From assembly GCF_025643335.1 (NCBI RefSeq), contig NZ_CP092489.1, forward strand, positions 4,536,501-4,600,500: a DNA stretch of 64,000 nucleotides. Reading direction: 5' to 3'. The DNA is from Endozoicomonas sp. Mp262 (GTDB lineage: Bacteria > Pseudomonadota > Gammaproteobacteria > Pseudomonadales > Endozoicomonadaceae). Within the stretch, counting starts at the first letter, position 1, and every line of letters begins with the position of its first letter. The notes beneath the pieces were generated by a model. That model saw nothing but the letters and a program-made list of their open reading frames with translations. It had not been told where the DNA came from and made no database searches. Shown here in pieces: positions 26,753-36,109 of this stretch. Made by a program: the position numbers and the translations under genes.

Positions 26753-27550
26753 TTACACCATAAACAGCAGCACTAATCCGAGTGCCAGCCGGTATACAAC
26801 AAACGGCATCAGCCCCATGCGATTAATGACACCCAGGAACAGATGAATACAGAGCATGGCGCTGATTCCCGACAGCAATGCGCCACTGGCCAAAATGCCC
26901 CAGTCTACCGGCACGGGGGATTTCACCAGATCCAGCGTCAGCAGCAGGCCTGCCCCCATAATCACAGGAATGGATAACAAAAATGAAAACCGTGCTGCCG
27001 CCTCACGGTTAAAGCCCATCATCAATGCGGCTGTCATGGTAATACCAGAACGGGAAGTACCGGGAACCAGGGATAGCATTTGCGAGCAACCAATCACCAT
27101 CGCCCGCCCCAACGTCATTTTTTCTACCGGCCACACACGTTTACCAAAATGATCAGCGACACCCAGTAATGCACCAAAAATCAGGGTGGTCGCCGTAATC
27201 ACAGACACAGAGCGCATGGCTTCATCCAGCCCTGTTTTTTTAAGCAACAGCCCGAAGATAACGGCTGGGATGGTGGCGAGCCCCACATACCAGGCCATCC
27301 GGCTATGCTGGGTAACACCTTTACCCGCCAGTGATAACACCCAGTCACGAATCAGCAGGGTAAGGTCTTTACGGAAATAAATAATGACGGCAGTGAGCGT
27401 CCCTAAATGGACGGCGACATCAAACGCCAGCCCCTGATCCGGCCAGTCAAATAGCTGGGCAGGGAGAATCAGGTGGGCTGAACTGGAAACCGGCAAAAAC
27501 TCGGTTAAGCCCTGAATCAAAGACAGAGCAACAATTTGAATAAAATCCAT
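26753..27550 (-). CDS. uppP: Undecaprenyl-diphosphate phosphatase UppP/BacA
   Basis: This inner-membrane enzyme recycles undecaprenyl pyrophosphate to the monophosphate carrier used for peptidoglycan and surface polysaccharides. The 265-aa protein has the active-site motif QGLTEFLPVSSSAHL at residues 14-28 and the second signature PGTSRSGITMTAAL near residue 160, with about eight membrane helices. Length is normal. Its place at the downstream end of the polysaccharide locus fits a supply role for the lipid carrier. Confidence 0.95.
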   Translation of the reverse strand: MDFIQIVALSLIQGLTEFLPVSSSAHLILPAQLFDWPDQGLAFDVAVHLGTLTAVIIYFRKDLTLLIRDWVLSLAGKGVTQHSRMAWYVGLATIPAVIFGLLLKKTGLDEAMRSVSVITATTLIFGALLGVADHFGKRVWPVEKMTLGRAMVIGCSQMLSLVPGTSRSGITMTAALMMGFNREAAARFSFLLSIPVIMGAGLLLTLDLVKSPVPVDWGILASGALLSGISAMLCIHLFLGVINRMGLMPFVVYRLALGLVLLFMV

Positions 27551-27632
27551 AGTCGATTAAATGATCTTTCAGATAATAAAAAAGCCCTGACGGACTACTA
27601 CCGACAAGGCTTGTATAGGGTCAGTTATTACT

Positions 27633-28289
27633 TCAGGCCGTTCTCAGTTTTCTATCCTGAACCGCCTGATCAACCAGCGCCATTTGTTCTGGTGTCGCAA
27701 TACTTTTCACCACGGAATACGCTTTGTTAGCACAGCTTGAATGGTGATCCTCAATAATCACAGATAATGCTTTTTCTTTAAACTCATCCAGGGGGCAGAT
27801 AGCCGATGCCGCCTGAATATAAGCTTTATTGTGGTCTTTCATATCACCGGGAAACATCCACATACCCAGCTCATCAGCAAAGACAATCCCATCATCACCC
27901 AGACGATCTATAAGTGCATAAAGAATATCAAATCCATCAACAGCCACCCGGTACTCTTTTTGCCTTGTTAATTTCGCACATTCAGCAAACAACTCATCAA
28001 GTGTTGCAAACCAGGCATCAGTTTCCTCAGGGATATCCATAAAGTTTTTGGAATTGATATCAAAAGGCGCATAGTAGACACCATCCAGAGAATCTTTCTG
28101 AAATTGCTTCACCGCTTTTATCGTATCTTCCGGGATAGCCGGTATATCGCTTCGAGCCTCATTGATAAAACCGTCGAATACTTCCCAACGCTGAGGAGTA
28201 CTCATCTGATCCCAGGCTTCCTCAAGAACAGCAAGCAATTGCTGTTGCTTTTTCTTACCCAGAATCTGAAAAACAGCGTCTTTATTCAT
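27633..28289 (-). CDS. Uncharacterised 218-aa protein
   Basis: I do not recognise this family. The product is acidic, cytoplasmic and helical (MNKDAVFQILGKKKQQQLLAV at the start). It has no catalytic motif that I can identify. MNKDAV is preferred as the start over an upstream ATG because the extra residues look like untranslated leader. It lies between galU and uppP in the same direction but has no evident role in polysaccharide synthesis. Confidence 0.7.
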   Translation of the reverse strand: MNKDAVFQILGKKKQQQLLAVLEEAWDQMSTPQRWEVFDGFINEARSDIPAIPEDTIKAVKQFQKDSLDGVYYAPFDINSKNFMDIPEETDAWFATLDELFAECAKLTRQKEYRVAVDGFDILYALIDRLGDDGIVFADELGMWMFPGDMKDHNKAYIQAASAICPLDEFKEKALSVIIEDHHSSCANKAYSVVKSIATPEQMALVDQAVQDRKLRTA

Positions 28290-28387
28290 GATGCAGATAG
28301 TACTCCTCAACACGGGATAGGGTTAACTAGCACTGGATTGAGTGGCATAGTCACCACTCAACAGCACCATTGTTAACAGCTATTGCA

Positions 28388-29215
28388 TTACCGACAATAC
28401 AGATTGTCATAGCAATAGTTAGTGGCTTCGATAAAGCCCTCAACACTGCCACAGTCAAACCGCTTGCCTTTGAATTTATAGGCCAGAACACAGCCCTCTT
28501 TAGCCTGTTTCATCAGGGCATCGGTAATCTGAATTTCACCACCTTTGCCTGGCTCAGTATCGGCAATCAGGTCAAAAATATCCGGGGTTAGAATGTAGCG
28601 ACCAATAATCGCCAGATTACTGGGTGCTTCTTCCTTGGCGGGCTTCTCCACCATATCCGTCACCCGCAGGATATCATCACGGATTTCCGTTCCTGCTATA
28701 ACACCATATTTATGCACTTCATCTTCTGGCACTTCCTGCACCGCTACAATCGAGCAGCGGAACTGACGATAGAGTGCGGCCATCTGGCTTAACACGCCTG
28801 GGCCATCAGGATTGACACACAAGTCATCAGCCAGTACCACCGCAAACGGTTGATCTCCTACCAGTGTTTGGCCAGTCAGTACCGCATGACCCAGCCCCTT
28901 CATCTCAGTCTGACGGGTATGGGAGAAGGTACAGTCATTAATCAGGGCACGAATATCAGTCAGCAACGCCTCTTTACCACTGCCGCTAATCTGATGTTCC
29001 AACTCAAAATTAGTATCAAAATGGTCTTCCAGCGCACGTTTGCCACGACCGGTGACCAAACAGATTTCATTCATACCCGCATCACGGGCTTCTTCTACGC
29101 CATACTCAATCAGCGGCTTGTTCACCACCGGCATCATTTCTTTGGGCATGGATTTGGTGGCAGGCAAAAAGCGGGTGCCATAACCCGCTGCCGGAAATAA
29201 ACATTTCTTAATCAT
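28388..29215 (-). CDS. galU: UTP-glucose-1-phosphate uridylyltransferase
   Basis: GalU makes UDP-glucose from UTP and glucose-1-phosphate, feeding GalE and Ugd in this locus. The 275-aa protein shows the nucleotide-binding AAGYGTRFLPATKSMPKEMM at residues 7-26, VNKPLIEYGVEEA, VVLADDLC and VEKPAKEEAPSNLAIIGRY. Length is normal for the bacterial enzyme. Confidence 0.96.
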   Translation of the reverse strand: MIKKCLFPAAGYGTRFLPATKSMPKEMMPVVNKPLIEYGVEEARDAGMNEICLVTGRGKRALEDHFDTNFELEHQISGSGKEALLTDIRALINDCTFSHTRQTEMKGLGHAVLTGQTLVGDQPFAVVLADDLCVNPDGPGVLSQMAALYRQFRCSIVAVQEVPEDEVHKYGVIAGTEIRDDILRVTDMVEKPAKEEAPSNLAIIGRYILTPDIFDLIADTEPGKGGEIQITDALMKQAKEGCVLAYKFKGKRFDCGSVEGFIEATNYCYDNLYCR

Positions 29216-29307
29216 TAACCATCTCTATAATTCAAATTTCTTTATTTTGGGAACCACTTCAGAGAGTAGAGGAAAATAATTTTAAGCTACTACTCCATTC
29301 TCACTAA

Positions 29308-30324
29308 CTATTTTCCATACCCATCAGGATTATCAGACTGCCAGCGCCAGGAGTCCGCCATAATATCATCTAGCGTATGCTCTGCTTTCCAGCCCAATTC
29401 CCTTTCTGCTTTTTCCGGGTGGGCATAGCAAGCAGCAATATCACCAGAGCGGCGATCAGCAATCACATAAGGCACCTCCCGGCCAGAGGCTTCCTCAAAG
29501 GCTTTTACCATCTCCAGTACACTAAACCCCCTGCCTACCCCCAGATTCCAGACATGGCAATCACGGTTATCATCAGCCAGCTTTTCCAGAGCTTTTACAT
29601 GGCCACGGGCCAAATCAACGACATGGATATAATCACGAACACCTGTACCATCTTTGGTGGGGTAGTCATCACCAAACACCTGCAAACGCGCCAGTTTACC
29701 AATGGCTACCTGGGAAATGTAAGGCATCAGGTTATTAGGGATATCATTAGGATCTTCACCAATCATGCCCGATGGGTGAGCACCAACTGGGTTAAAGTAC
29801 CGCAACAGAGCAATATTCCAGGCATTATCAGACTTATACAGCGCTCTTAACACCTCCTCAATCACCAGCTTCGAGTGACCATAGGGGTTAGTCGTAGACA
29901 GGGGAAAGTCTTCCTTGATTGGCAATGCGTGTGGGTCACCATAAACCGTAGCGGAAGAACTAAAGATCATCCGTTTAACATTAAATTCAGCCATCACCTG
30001 GCACAAGGTAATGGTGCCACTGATATTATTCTCATAATATTTCAAAGGCATTTCACATGACTCACCCACGGCCTTCAAACCTGCAAAATGCATGACCGCA
30101 TCAAACTGATGAGCACTGAATAATTTTTTAAGCAGGTATTGATCTCTGATATCGCCTTCAACAAAAGCAATAGTCTTACCTGTAATAGACTCAACTCTTT
30201 GAATAGCAGTGGGTGAGCTATTGCAAAGATTATCTAGAATAACAATTTCATGGCCTGCATCTAAAAGTTCCACACAGGTATGGGAACCAATATAGCCCGC
30301 ACCGCCAGTAACAAGTATTTTCAT
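29308..30324 (-). CDS. galE: UDP-glucose 4-epimerase
   Basis: GalE interconverts UDP-glucose and UDP-galactose. The 338-aa short-chain dehydrogenase has the NAD-binding GGAGYIGSHTCVELL at the N-terminus, SSSATVYGDP with the catalytic Ser/Thr, and the TNPYGHSK Y-x3-K pair. It follows the manB gene on the same strand after a 230-bp gap that holds a MITE. Confidence 0.96.
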   Translation of the reverse strand: MKILVTGGAGYIGSHTCVELLDAGHEIVILDNLCNSSPTAIQRVESITGKTIAFVEGDIRDQYLLKKLFSAHQFDAVMHFAGLKAVGESCEMPLKYYENNISGTITLCQVMAEFNVKRMIFSSSATVYGDPHALPIKEDFPLSTTNPYGHSKLVIEEVLRALYKSDNAWNIALLRYFNPVGAHPSGMIGEDPNDIPNNLMPYISQVAIGKLARLQVFGDDYPTKDGTGVRDYIHVVDLARGHVKALEKLADDNRDCHVWNLGVGRGFSVLEMVKAFEEASGREVPYVIADRRSGDIAACYAHPEKAERELGWKAEHTLDDIMADSWRWQSDNPDGYGK

Positions 30325-30455
30325 AAAATGCTTCTTTATCTTTGGCAGGATTAATCAAGCAAAGGGTGGAAAGGCTATATAAAAAAAGCGATACGAGCAT
30401 CGCAAAATGCTAGAGTCTGCCTTCCCCCTAAGTTCAAACCAGCAAAAGTTCCATG

Positions 30456-30544
30456 GGTAGTGGGTCAGATGTGTGGGTTATGTCTTTGAATGCTTTTAAT
30501 CTCAAGGCATAGAGAGAGGCTATCCACACATCTGACCCACTACC
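30456..30544. repeat. 89-bp MITE with 21-bp terminal inverted repeats and 8-bp duplication
   Basis: GGTAGTGGGTCAGATGTG plus three more bases pairs perfectly with the reverse complement at 30524-30544. The direct repeat GTTCCATG flanks the element at 30448-30455 and 30545-30552, showing insertion. The 47-bp interior has no coding capacity. It lies between manB and galE, where it may form a transcriptional hairpin. Confidence 0.85.
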
Positions 30545-30562
30545 GTTCCATGATTCCAAAAC

Positions 30563-31933
30563 TCAGGCTCGAATCAAGCCTAACAGTTCTTCAGCTTTAG
30601 CTTTCATCAAGGCTTCATCACCACGACTCTCAACGTTCAAGCGAATCACTGGCTCGGTGTTGGACAGACGCAAATTAAAGCGCCACCGTCCCATATCTAC
30701 GGATATGCCATCGGTACGGTCCACTTCTACCGCATCTCTCTGGTAAGTGGCAAGAACACGCTCAATCGCAGCTTTGGGGTCTTCCAATTTGCTGTTGATC
30801 TCACCAGATGAAGGGAAAAGGGCTATACGTTCAGCAACCAGTTCAGACAGCGCTTTACCTTTGTGTGACATCAGTTCAGAAACCAATAGCCATGGAATCA
30901 TGCCAGAATCACAGTAAGCGAAATCACGGAAATAATGGTGGGCACTCATTTCACCACCATACACTGCATCTTCCTGACGCATTCTTTCTTTAATAAAGGC
31001 ATGACCGGTTTTGCACAGCACTGGCACACCACCGGCAGTTTTTACCTGATCAATGGTGTTCCAGGTCAGGCGTGGGTCATGAATAATCTTGGCACCGGGA
31101 TAATGCGCCAAAAACGCTTCACCCAACAGACCAACAATATAATAGCCTTCAATAAACTGGCCTTTCTCATCAAACAGGAAGCAACGGTCAAAATCCCCAT
31201 CCCAGGCAATACCCATATCCGCTTTATGTTCCAGCACAGCATCAATAGTGGCCTGACGACAGTCATGCAGCAATGGATTAGGAATACCATGGGGGAAATT
31301 ACCATCCGGTTCATGATGAATCTTCACAAACTCAACGGGAACGGAAGCCGCCGCAAACCGCTTCTCAATAGCATCAATAACATGCCCCGCAGCCCCATTC
31401 CCCGCATTCACAACCAACTTCAATGGCTTCAGCTCAGCAGGTTTGATATACCCCAAAACATGATCAACATAAGGAGCCAGATTACTAATCTCCCTATAAG
31501 AACCTTTGTGCTCTTCGTGGACTCTGTGGTTAAACACTTCTTCAGCCAAACGCTGAATTTCACGCAGCCCGGTATCACCAGAAATAGGCTTGCTCTCTTC
31601 CCGAACCAGCTTCATTCCATTGTAATCTTTAGGATTATGACTGGCCGTCACCATAACTCCGCCATCGGCTTTCAAATGGGAAGTAGCAAAATAAATCTCC
31701 TCCGTCCCACACAGGCCAATATCAATAACATCAGCCCCACCTGAGCGAAGCCCATCACTCAGGGCAGCTTTAAGCGCAGGTGAGGAAAGACGGATATCCC
31801 CTCCCACAACAATGGTCTTCGGCTTCAAATACTCCGCCGTCGCCCGGCCAATCCGCCAGGCAATATCTTCATTCAGCTCATCAGGCATACGGCCACGAAT
31901 ATCGTAGGCTTTAAAACAGGGTAACTTACTCAT
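30563..31933 (-). CDS. manB: Phosphomannomutase/phosphoglucomutase
   Basis: This enzyme converts mannose-6-phosphate to mannose-1-phosphate on the way to GDP-mannose. The 456-aa protein has the phosphoserine loop [14 protein letters not shown], the metal loop WDGDFDRCF, the sugar-binding GEMSAHHYF and the phosphate-binding [16 protein letters not shown]. The start is [15 protein letters not shown] short insert reading [13 protein letters not shown], absent from normal homologues, comes from a dispersed repeat that entered in frame (31502-31533). The frame remains open, so the enzyme is probably functional. Confidence 0.93.
   Translation of the reverse strand: MSKLPCFKAYDIRGRMPDELNEDIAWRIGRATAEYLKPKTIVVGGDIRLSSPALKAALSDGLRSGGADVIDIGLCGTEEIYFATSHLKADGGVMVTASHNPKDYNGMKLVREESKPISGDTGLREIQRLAEEVFNHRVHEEHKGSYREISNLAPYVDHVLGYIKPAELKPLKLVVNAGNGAAGHVIDAIEKRFAAASVPVEFVKIHHEPDGNFPHGIPNPLLHDCRQATIDAVLEHKADMGIAWDGDFDRCFLFDEKGQFIEGYYIVGLLGEAFLAHYPGAKIIHDPRLTWNTIDQVKTAGGVPVLCKTGHAFIKERMRQEDAVYGGEMSAHHYFRDFAYCDSGMIPWLLVSELMSHKGKALSELVAERIALFPSSGEINSKLEDPKAAIERVLATYQRDAVEVDRTDGISVDMGRWRFNLRLSNTEPVIRLNVESRGDEALMKAKAEELLGLIRA
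31502..31533. repeat. Dispersed palindromic repeat inside manB
   Basis: CCTTTGTGCTCTTCGTGGAC followed by TCTGTGGTTAA is one arm of the intergenic repeat of this locus, here translated on the minus strand as [10 protein letters not shown]. It preserves the manB frame. Confidence 0.75.
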
Positions 31934-31935
31934 TT

Positions 31936-31975
31936 TTTGAACCACAAAGATCACGAAGAGCACAAAGTTGTTCTA
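31936..31975. repeat. Dispersed palindromic repeat (AACCACAGAGATCACAAAG type)
   Basis: TTGAACCACAAAGATCACGA followed by AGAGCACAAAG stands between manB and the GxxExxY gene. It belongs to the repeat family present in almost every gap from 31.9 to 45.1 kb. Confidence 0.7.
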
Positions 31976-32011
31976 CTTTATGTTCTTTACGAATAAATAG
32001 AGAAAATCAGG

Positions 32012-32389
32012 ATGAAAGTCAGGTCTAATCAAATATCTGAGCAAATCATAGGCTGTGCCATTGAAGTACATCGGGTACTTGGCCCAGGGCTGTTGGAGTC
32101 AGTCTATGAGGAAGCTTTATTTTTCGAGCTACAACAGGCAGGTCTGAATGTGGAAAAACAGCTACCTGTTTCAGTCCATTATAAAAATAATAAGCTAAAA
32201 ACTGACTTGAAGCTTGATTTACTGGTTGAGAATCTTGTTATTGTAGAACTGAAAGCGGTTGAGAAACTCAACCGTATCCACGATGCTCAACTACTCACCT
32301 ACCTGAAAATGAAAAAACTCTGGTTAGGACTGCTGATTAACTTCAACACCCCAGTTCTCAAACAAGGCATCAAACGGCTGGTCAACTGA
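32012..32389 (+). CDS. GxxExxY family protein
   Basis: This 125-aa protein has the family signature GPGLLESVYEEALFFEL at residues 27-43, then LKLDLLVENLVIVELKAVEKL, which resembles a PD-(D/E)xK nuclease core. The function of the family is unknown. It is the only plus-strand gene in this part of the polysaccharide locus and is bracketed by dispersed repeats at 31936-31975 and 32394-32498, so it may have been carried in as a cassette. Confidence 0.88.
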   Translation: MKVRSNQISEQIIGCAIEVHRVLGPGLLESVYEEALFFELQQAGLNVEKQLPVSVHYKNNKLKTDLKLDLLVENLVIVELKAVEKLNRIHDAQLLTYLKMKKLWLGLLINFNTPVLKQGIKRLVN

Positions 32390-32393
32390 GTTT

Positions 32394-32498
32394 TGAACCA
32401 CAGAGATCACAAAGAACACAAAGTTTTCTTGTTGTGTCCTCTCCGGGAGCCTGAACACAAAAGGCTTTTCCTTTGTGCTCTTCGTGTGCTCTGTGGTT
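32394..32498. repeat. Dispersed palindromic repeat pair
   Basis: TTGAACCACAGAGATCACAA... at 32394 and TTTGTGCTCTTCGTGTGCTC...GTGGTTCAA at about 32470-32500 are complementary arms separated by about 45 bases. The whole can fold as a long hairpin between the GxxExxY gene and manC. Confidence 0.75.
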
Positions 32499-32507
32499 CA
32501 AAAAAAA

Positions 32508-34013
32508 TCAAACACGCCCGTAAGTATCCTCAAGGCGGACGATGTCATCCTCGCCCAGATACCCCCCGCTCTGCACCTCGATCAGCTCAAGGTCGAACTT
32601 GCCCGGGTTCTCCAGCCGGTGTACAGCACCAATAGGAATATAAGTAGACTGATTCTCAGTCAGCAGAATCTCTTCATCCCCATTGGTCACCAGTGCCGTA
32701 CCCTTCACCACAATCCAATGCTCGGCACGATGGTAGTGCTTCTGCAGGGACAGCTTGGCACCTGGCTTCACTGTAATGCGCTTCACCTGAAAACGGTCGC
32801 CACAATCAATAGAATCGTAGGCTCCCCAGGGGCGGTAAACCTTGCGATGCAGCTTTGCCTCAGTCCGGTTTTCGGCCTTCAGGCGTTCAACAATCTTTTT
32901 AACATCCTGCACCCGGTCTTTTCTGGATACCAGCACAGCATCATCGCTTTCGGTAATAACCAGATCATCCACACCCACCGCAGCAATTAACTTCTTCTCA
33001 CTGCGCACATAGGTATTACGGGTATCATGAAGCATCACATCGCCCTGAACCGCATTGCCCAGCGTATCCTTATCAGAAATATCGGACAATGATGACCAGG
33101 AACCCACATCAGACCAGCCCGCATCCAGAGGAATAACAACCGCATCTGAAGTGTTTTCCATCACTGCATAATCAATGGATTCATCCGGGCAGACCTTAAA
33201 CGCATCTTCATCCAGACGAACAAAATCCAGATCAGCATTCTGCACCGCCATAGCCTTTTCACAAGCCACCAGAATATCCGGCCTGAATTGCTTCAGTTCT
33301 TCCAGATAACGGGACGCCTTAAACATAAACATCCCGGAATTCCAGTAATAATCCCCAGACGCCAAATACCCCTCAGCCGTCTCCAGATCCGGCTTTTCCA
33401 CAAATTCACTAACACCAAAAATACCTTTGTGCTCTTCGTGAGCTTCGTGGTTCAACGCTTTTATGTACCCATAACCCGTTTCAGGGTGCGTCGGCACGAT
33501 ACCAAAAGTCACCAGCTTCCCATCACGTGCAGCAGGCAAAGCCGCCTCAACCACCCGATGAAACGCCCCCTCATCCTGAATCACATGATCCGCCGCCAGC
33601 ACCAATAACACAGGATCATCATCAAACGAAAAGCTTTGTGCCTTTGTGCGACCGTCAGGGATGGCGGAAGTGCCGGTGTTGTCGGGAACATTCACCGGCC
33701 CTTTGTGGTTCAAAGCTTTTAAAGCAGCCAAAGCAACCGCAGGAGCCGTATTACGACCAACCGGCTCCAGGATAATTCCACCGGCTTCACGCCCCAACTG
33801 TCGGAACTGCTCAGCCGCCAGAAAACGGTGGTCTTCATTGGCTATCAATAAAGGCGGGCTGATATTTTCCAGTCCATCCAGGCGGGTAATGGTGTTCTGC
33901 AACATGGTCTGGTCATTCACCAGAGGCAGAAACTGTTTGGGATAGAGAGAGCGGGACTGAGGCCACAGGCGACTGCCTGAACCACCAGACATAATAACAG
34001 GTATTATATTCAT
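32508..34013 (-). CDS. manC: Mannose-1-phosphate guanylyltransferase/mannose-6-phosphate isomerase
   Basis: This bifunctional enzyme makes GDP-mannose. The 501-aa protein has the pyrophosphorylase loop [20 protein letters not shown] at residues 8-27, [22 protein letters not shown], and a C-terminal cupin isomerase domain ([28 protein letters not shown]). [11 protein letters not shown] is chosen as the start. Two segments are foreign to the family: a 30-residue stretch after the NTAPAVAL motif and the insert [10 protein letters not shown] before FVEKP. Both read through dispersed repeats in frame. The usual length is about 470 aa, so the inserts account for the excess. Confidence 0.93.
   Translation of the reverse strand: MNIIPVIMSGGSGSRLWPQSRSLYPKQFLPLVNDQTMLQNTITRLDGLENISPPLLIANEDHRFLAAEQFRQLGREAGGIILEPVGRNTAPAVALAALKALNHKGPVNVPDNTGTSAIPDGRTKAQSFSFDDDPVLLVLAADHVIQDEGAFHRVVEAALPAARDGKLVTFGIVPTHPETGYGYIKALNHEAHEEHKGIFGVSEFVEKPDLETAEGYLASGDYYWNSGMFMFKASRYLEELKQFRPDILVACEKAMAVQNADLDFVRLDEDAFKVCPDESIDYAVMENTSDAVVIPLDAGWSDVGSWSSLSDISDKDTLGNAVQGDVMLHDTRNTYVRSEKKLIAAVGVDDLVITESDDAVLVSRKDRVQDVKKIVERLKAENRTEAKLHRKVYRPWGAYDSIDCGDRFQVKRITVKPGAKLSLQKHYHRAEHWIVVKGTALVTNGDEEILLTENQSTYIPIGAVHRLENPGKFDLELIEVQSGGYLGEDDIVRLEDTYGRV
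33423..33455. repeat. Dispersed palindromic repeat inside manC
   Basis: CCTTTGTGCTCTTCGTGAGC followed by TTCGTGGTTCAA encodes [10 protein letters not shown] on the minus strand, between GYGYIKA and FVEKP of ManC. Confidence 0.75.
33631..33720. repeat. Second, split copy of the dispersed repeat inside manC
   Basis: AAGCTTTGTGCCTTTGTG and CCCTTTGTGGTTCAAAGC bracket a novel 50-bp filler. The whole is translated within ManC as the extra stretch after AALKAL. The filler contains an inverted, mannose-locus-unrelated sequence. Confidence 0.5.
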
Positions 34014-34017
34014 ATTT

Positions 34018-34104
34018 TTTTGAACCACAGAGATCACAAAGCGCACAAAGAAAAGCTTTTTCACTCTTTGTGCTCTTTGTGCTCTTTGTGCTCTTTGTGG
34101 TTTA
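34018..34104. repeat. Dispersed palindromic repeat between gmm and manC
   Basis: TTTGAACCACAGAGATCACA and TTTGTGCTCTTTGTGGTTTA form complementary arms around AAAGAAAAGCTTTTT. CTCTTTGTG is repeated three times in the right arm. Confidence 0.75.
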
Positions 34105-34551
34105 AGAAAGAAAATAGTCTTTGGTATGTTGGTGAACCTGATCGGAAGCCAGTAACTCTTCTACAGTAAACCAACGGTAATCCTGATGCTGGTCAGCAGG
34201 CAGGGAGGAGAGGTCAATATCCAGTGCCAGTTCATAACCCAAAACAACATAATGGGTACTGAAATCTTCACCGGAAAAATTGTCACTGTAAAAATGCTGA
34301 TAAGGCCCTAAAAAAAGTGCCTGATCCAGTGCCACTTTTACACCCAGTTCACCTTCGGTCAGGCGGCTGAATGCAGAAGCTATGGTTTCATCCTTACAGA
34401 TACGCCCACCCGGCACAAACCAGAAACCCTGGGCAGGCCGGTTATTCCTGAGCCCCAGCAGCACTTGCCCCTGACTGTTCCGAACAATCAGGTCAATCGA
34501 AACCAGCGGCGTCGAGGCCACCACGGTTTTAAACGTCTCTAATTCCAGCAT
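34102..34551 (-). CDS. gmm: GDP-mannose mannosyl hydrolase (Nudix)
   Basis: Gmm hydrolyses GDP-mannose or GDP-glucose and may set the flux into GDP-fucose. The 149-aa protein starts at [11 protein letters not shown] and has the modified Nudix box of this family ([20 protein letters not shown], then ELGV) with [19 protein letters not shown] before it. Genes for gmd, fcl, gmm and manC commonly occur together, as here. Confidence 0.93.
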   Translation of the reverse strand: MLELETFKTVVASTPLVSIDLIVRNSQGQVLLGLRNNRPAQGFWFVPGGRICKDETIASAFSRLTEGELGVKVALDQALFLGPYQHFYSDNFSGEDFSTHYVVLGYELALDIDLSSLPADQHQDYRWFTVEELLASDQVHQHTKDYFLS

Positions 34552-34566
34552 TCTTAAAAGCCCTTT

Positions 34567-34760
34567 GAACCACAAAGACCACAAAGCGCACAAAGTTTTT
34601 TGATTTAAAATAAAAGAAAAAGCTTGTTCCTTTGTGTTCTTCGTGTGCTCTGTGGTTCACAGTTAAAAGCTTTTTAACCACAGAGACCACAAAGCGCACA
34701 AAGTTTTTTTATTTCTTAAACAAAGAAACCTTTGTGTTCTTTGTGTGCTCTGTGGTTCAA
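34567..34760. repeat. Two adjacent dispersed palindromic repeats between fcl and gmm
   Basis: One hairpin spans about 34567-34661 and a second spans 34676-34760. Each has AACCACARAGACCACAAAG on the left and CTTTGTGTTCTTYGTGTGCT plus CTGTGGTTCA on the right. The second ends just after the fcl stop codon. Confidence 0.75.
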
Positions 34761-34765
34761 AAAAA

Positions 34766-35728
34766 TCACACCGACCGCAGTTCAGAAGCGTTTTGCAGGA
34801 ACCAGTCGTAGGTAACGCTGAGCCCATCAGCCAGAGTGACGGAAGCCTTCCAGCCAAGGTTTTCGAGGCGTGAAACATCCATCAGCTTGCGAGGTGTGCC
34901 GTCGGGTTTAGTGCTGTCAAAGACAATATCACCCTGAAAACCGACAACCTGCTTCATGGTTTCTGCCAGCTCACGAATTGTGCAGTCCACACCTGTGCCC
35001 ACATTGATATGAGACATCATGGGGTCTGTATGTTCGCAATAAGTTCCTTTGTCCAGGTTCATTACATGGACACAGGCAGCCGCCATATCATCCACATACA
35101 GGAACTCACGCATAGGAGTCCCTGTACCCCAGACAACAACTTCTTTATCACTACGCTGCTTCGCTTCATGAAAGCGGCGCATCATCGCAGGGATGACATG
35201 GCTGTTTTCAGGGTGGAAATTATCATTTTCACCATACAGGTTGGTAGGCATTACAGAACGGTAGTCTACTTCATACTGTCGATTATATGATTCGCACAGC
35301 TTGATACCGGCAATTTTAGCAATAGCGTAAGGCTCATTGGTGGGTTCCAGATGACCTTTCAGCAACTCACTTTCAACCATCGGCTGTTGTGCCAGCTTTG
35401 GATAAATACAGCTTGAACCCAAAAACAGCAGCTGCTTAACACCGGCAGCATAAGCCTGATGGACAATATTGCACTCCATCAGCAGGTTTTCATAAATAAA
35501 CTCGGCAGGGTAAGTATTATTGGCATGAATACCACCCACTTTAGCCGCCGCTAAATACACCTGGTCAATTTTTTCAGCCTGAAAAAACGCACGAACAGCC
35601 ACCTGATCAGTCAGATCCAGCTGATCCCGCTCACGGCTGACAATCTCATAGCCACCCTGCTGCTCCAACTGACGCACAATCGCAGAACCCACCATCCCAC
35701 GATGCCCAGCAACAAAAACTCTCTTCAT
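34766..35728 (-). CDS. fcl: GDP-L-fucose synthase
   Basis: Fcl (WcaG) epimerises and reduces GDP-4-keto-6-deoxymannose to GDP-L-fucose with NADPH. The 320-aa protein shows [17 protein letters not shown] at the N-terminus, [16 protein letters not shown] with the catalytic Ser, [10 protein letters not shown] with Y-x3-K and the [20 protein letters not shown] motif. Length is normal. It acts directly after Gmd. Confidence 0.96.
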   Translation of the reverse strand: MKRVFVAGHRGMVGSAIVRQLEQQGGYEIVSRERDQLDLTDQVAVRAFFQAEKIDQVYLAAAKVGGIHANNTYPAEFIYENLLMECNIVHQAYAAGVKQLLFLGSSCIYPKLAQQPMVESELLKGHLEPTNEPYAIAKIAGIKLCESYNRQYEVDYRSVMPTNLYGENDNFHPENSHVIPAMMRRFHEAKQRSDKEVVVWGTGTPMREFLYVDDMAAACVHVMNLDKGTYCEHTDPMMSHINVGTGVDCTIRELAETMKQVVGFQGDIVFDSTKPDGTPRKLMDVSRLENLGWKASVTLADGLSVTYDWFLQNASELRSV

Positions 35729-35740
35729 AAACTAAAAGCC

Positions 35741-36109
35741 TTTTTAACCACAGAGATCACAAAGGGCACAAAGAAAAGCTTTTTTCTTTTAAAAGAAAAC
35801 AAAAAACTTTGTGTTCTTCGTGTGCTCTGTGGTTCAAACCAAAAAATACTCGCGGGAAAATCCTTTTTAACCACAGAGATCACAAAGGGCACAAAGAAAA
35901 GCTTTTTTCTTTTAAAAGAAAACAAAAAACTTTGTGTTCTTCGTGTGCTCTGTGGTTCAAACCAAAAAATACTCGCGGGAAAATCCTTTTTAACCACAGA
36001 GATCACAAAGGGCACAAAGAAAAGCTTTTTTCTTTTAAAAGAAAACAAAAAACTTTGTGTTCTTTGTGTGCTCTGTGGTTCAAACCAAAAAATTATTCGC
36101 GGGTAACTT
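35741..36109. repeat. Three tandem 123-bp copies of the dispersed repeat plus the gmd 3' end
   Basis: Units begin at 35741, 35864 and 35987, each TTTTTAACCACAGAGATCAC followed by a hairpin and AACCAAAAAATACTCGCGGG. The third unit runs into the true 3' end of gmd, with the stop codon at 36093. The amplification therefore copied the last bases of gmd together with the hairpin. Units are almost identical, so the amplification is recent. Confidence 0.9.
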
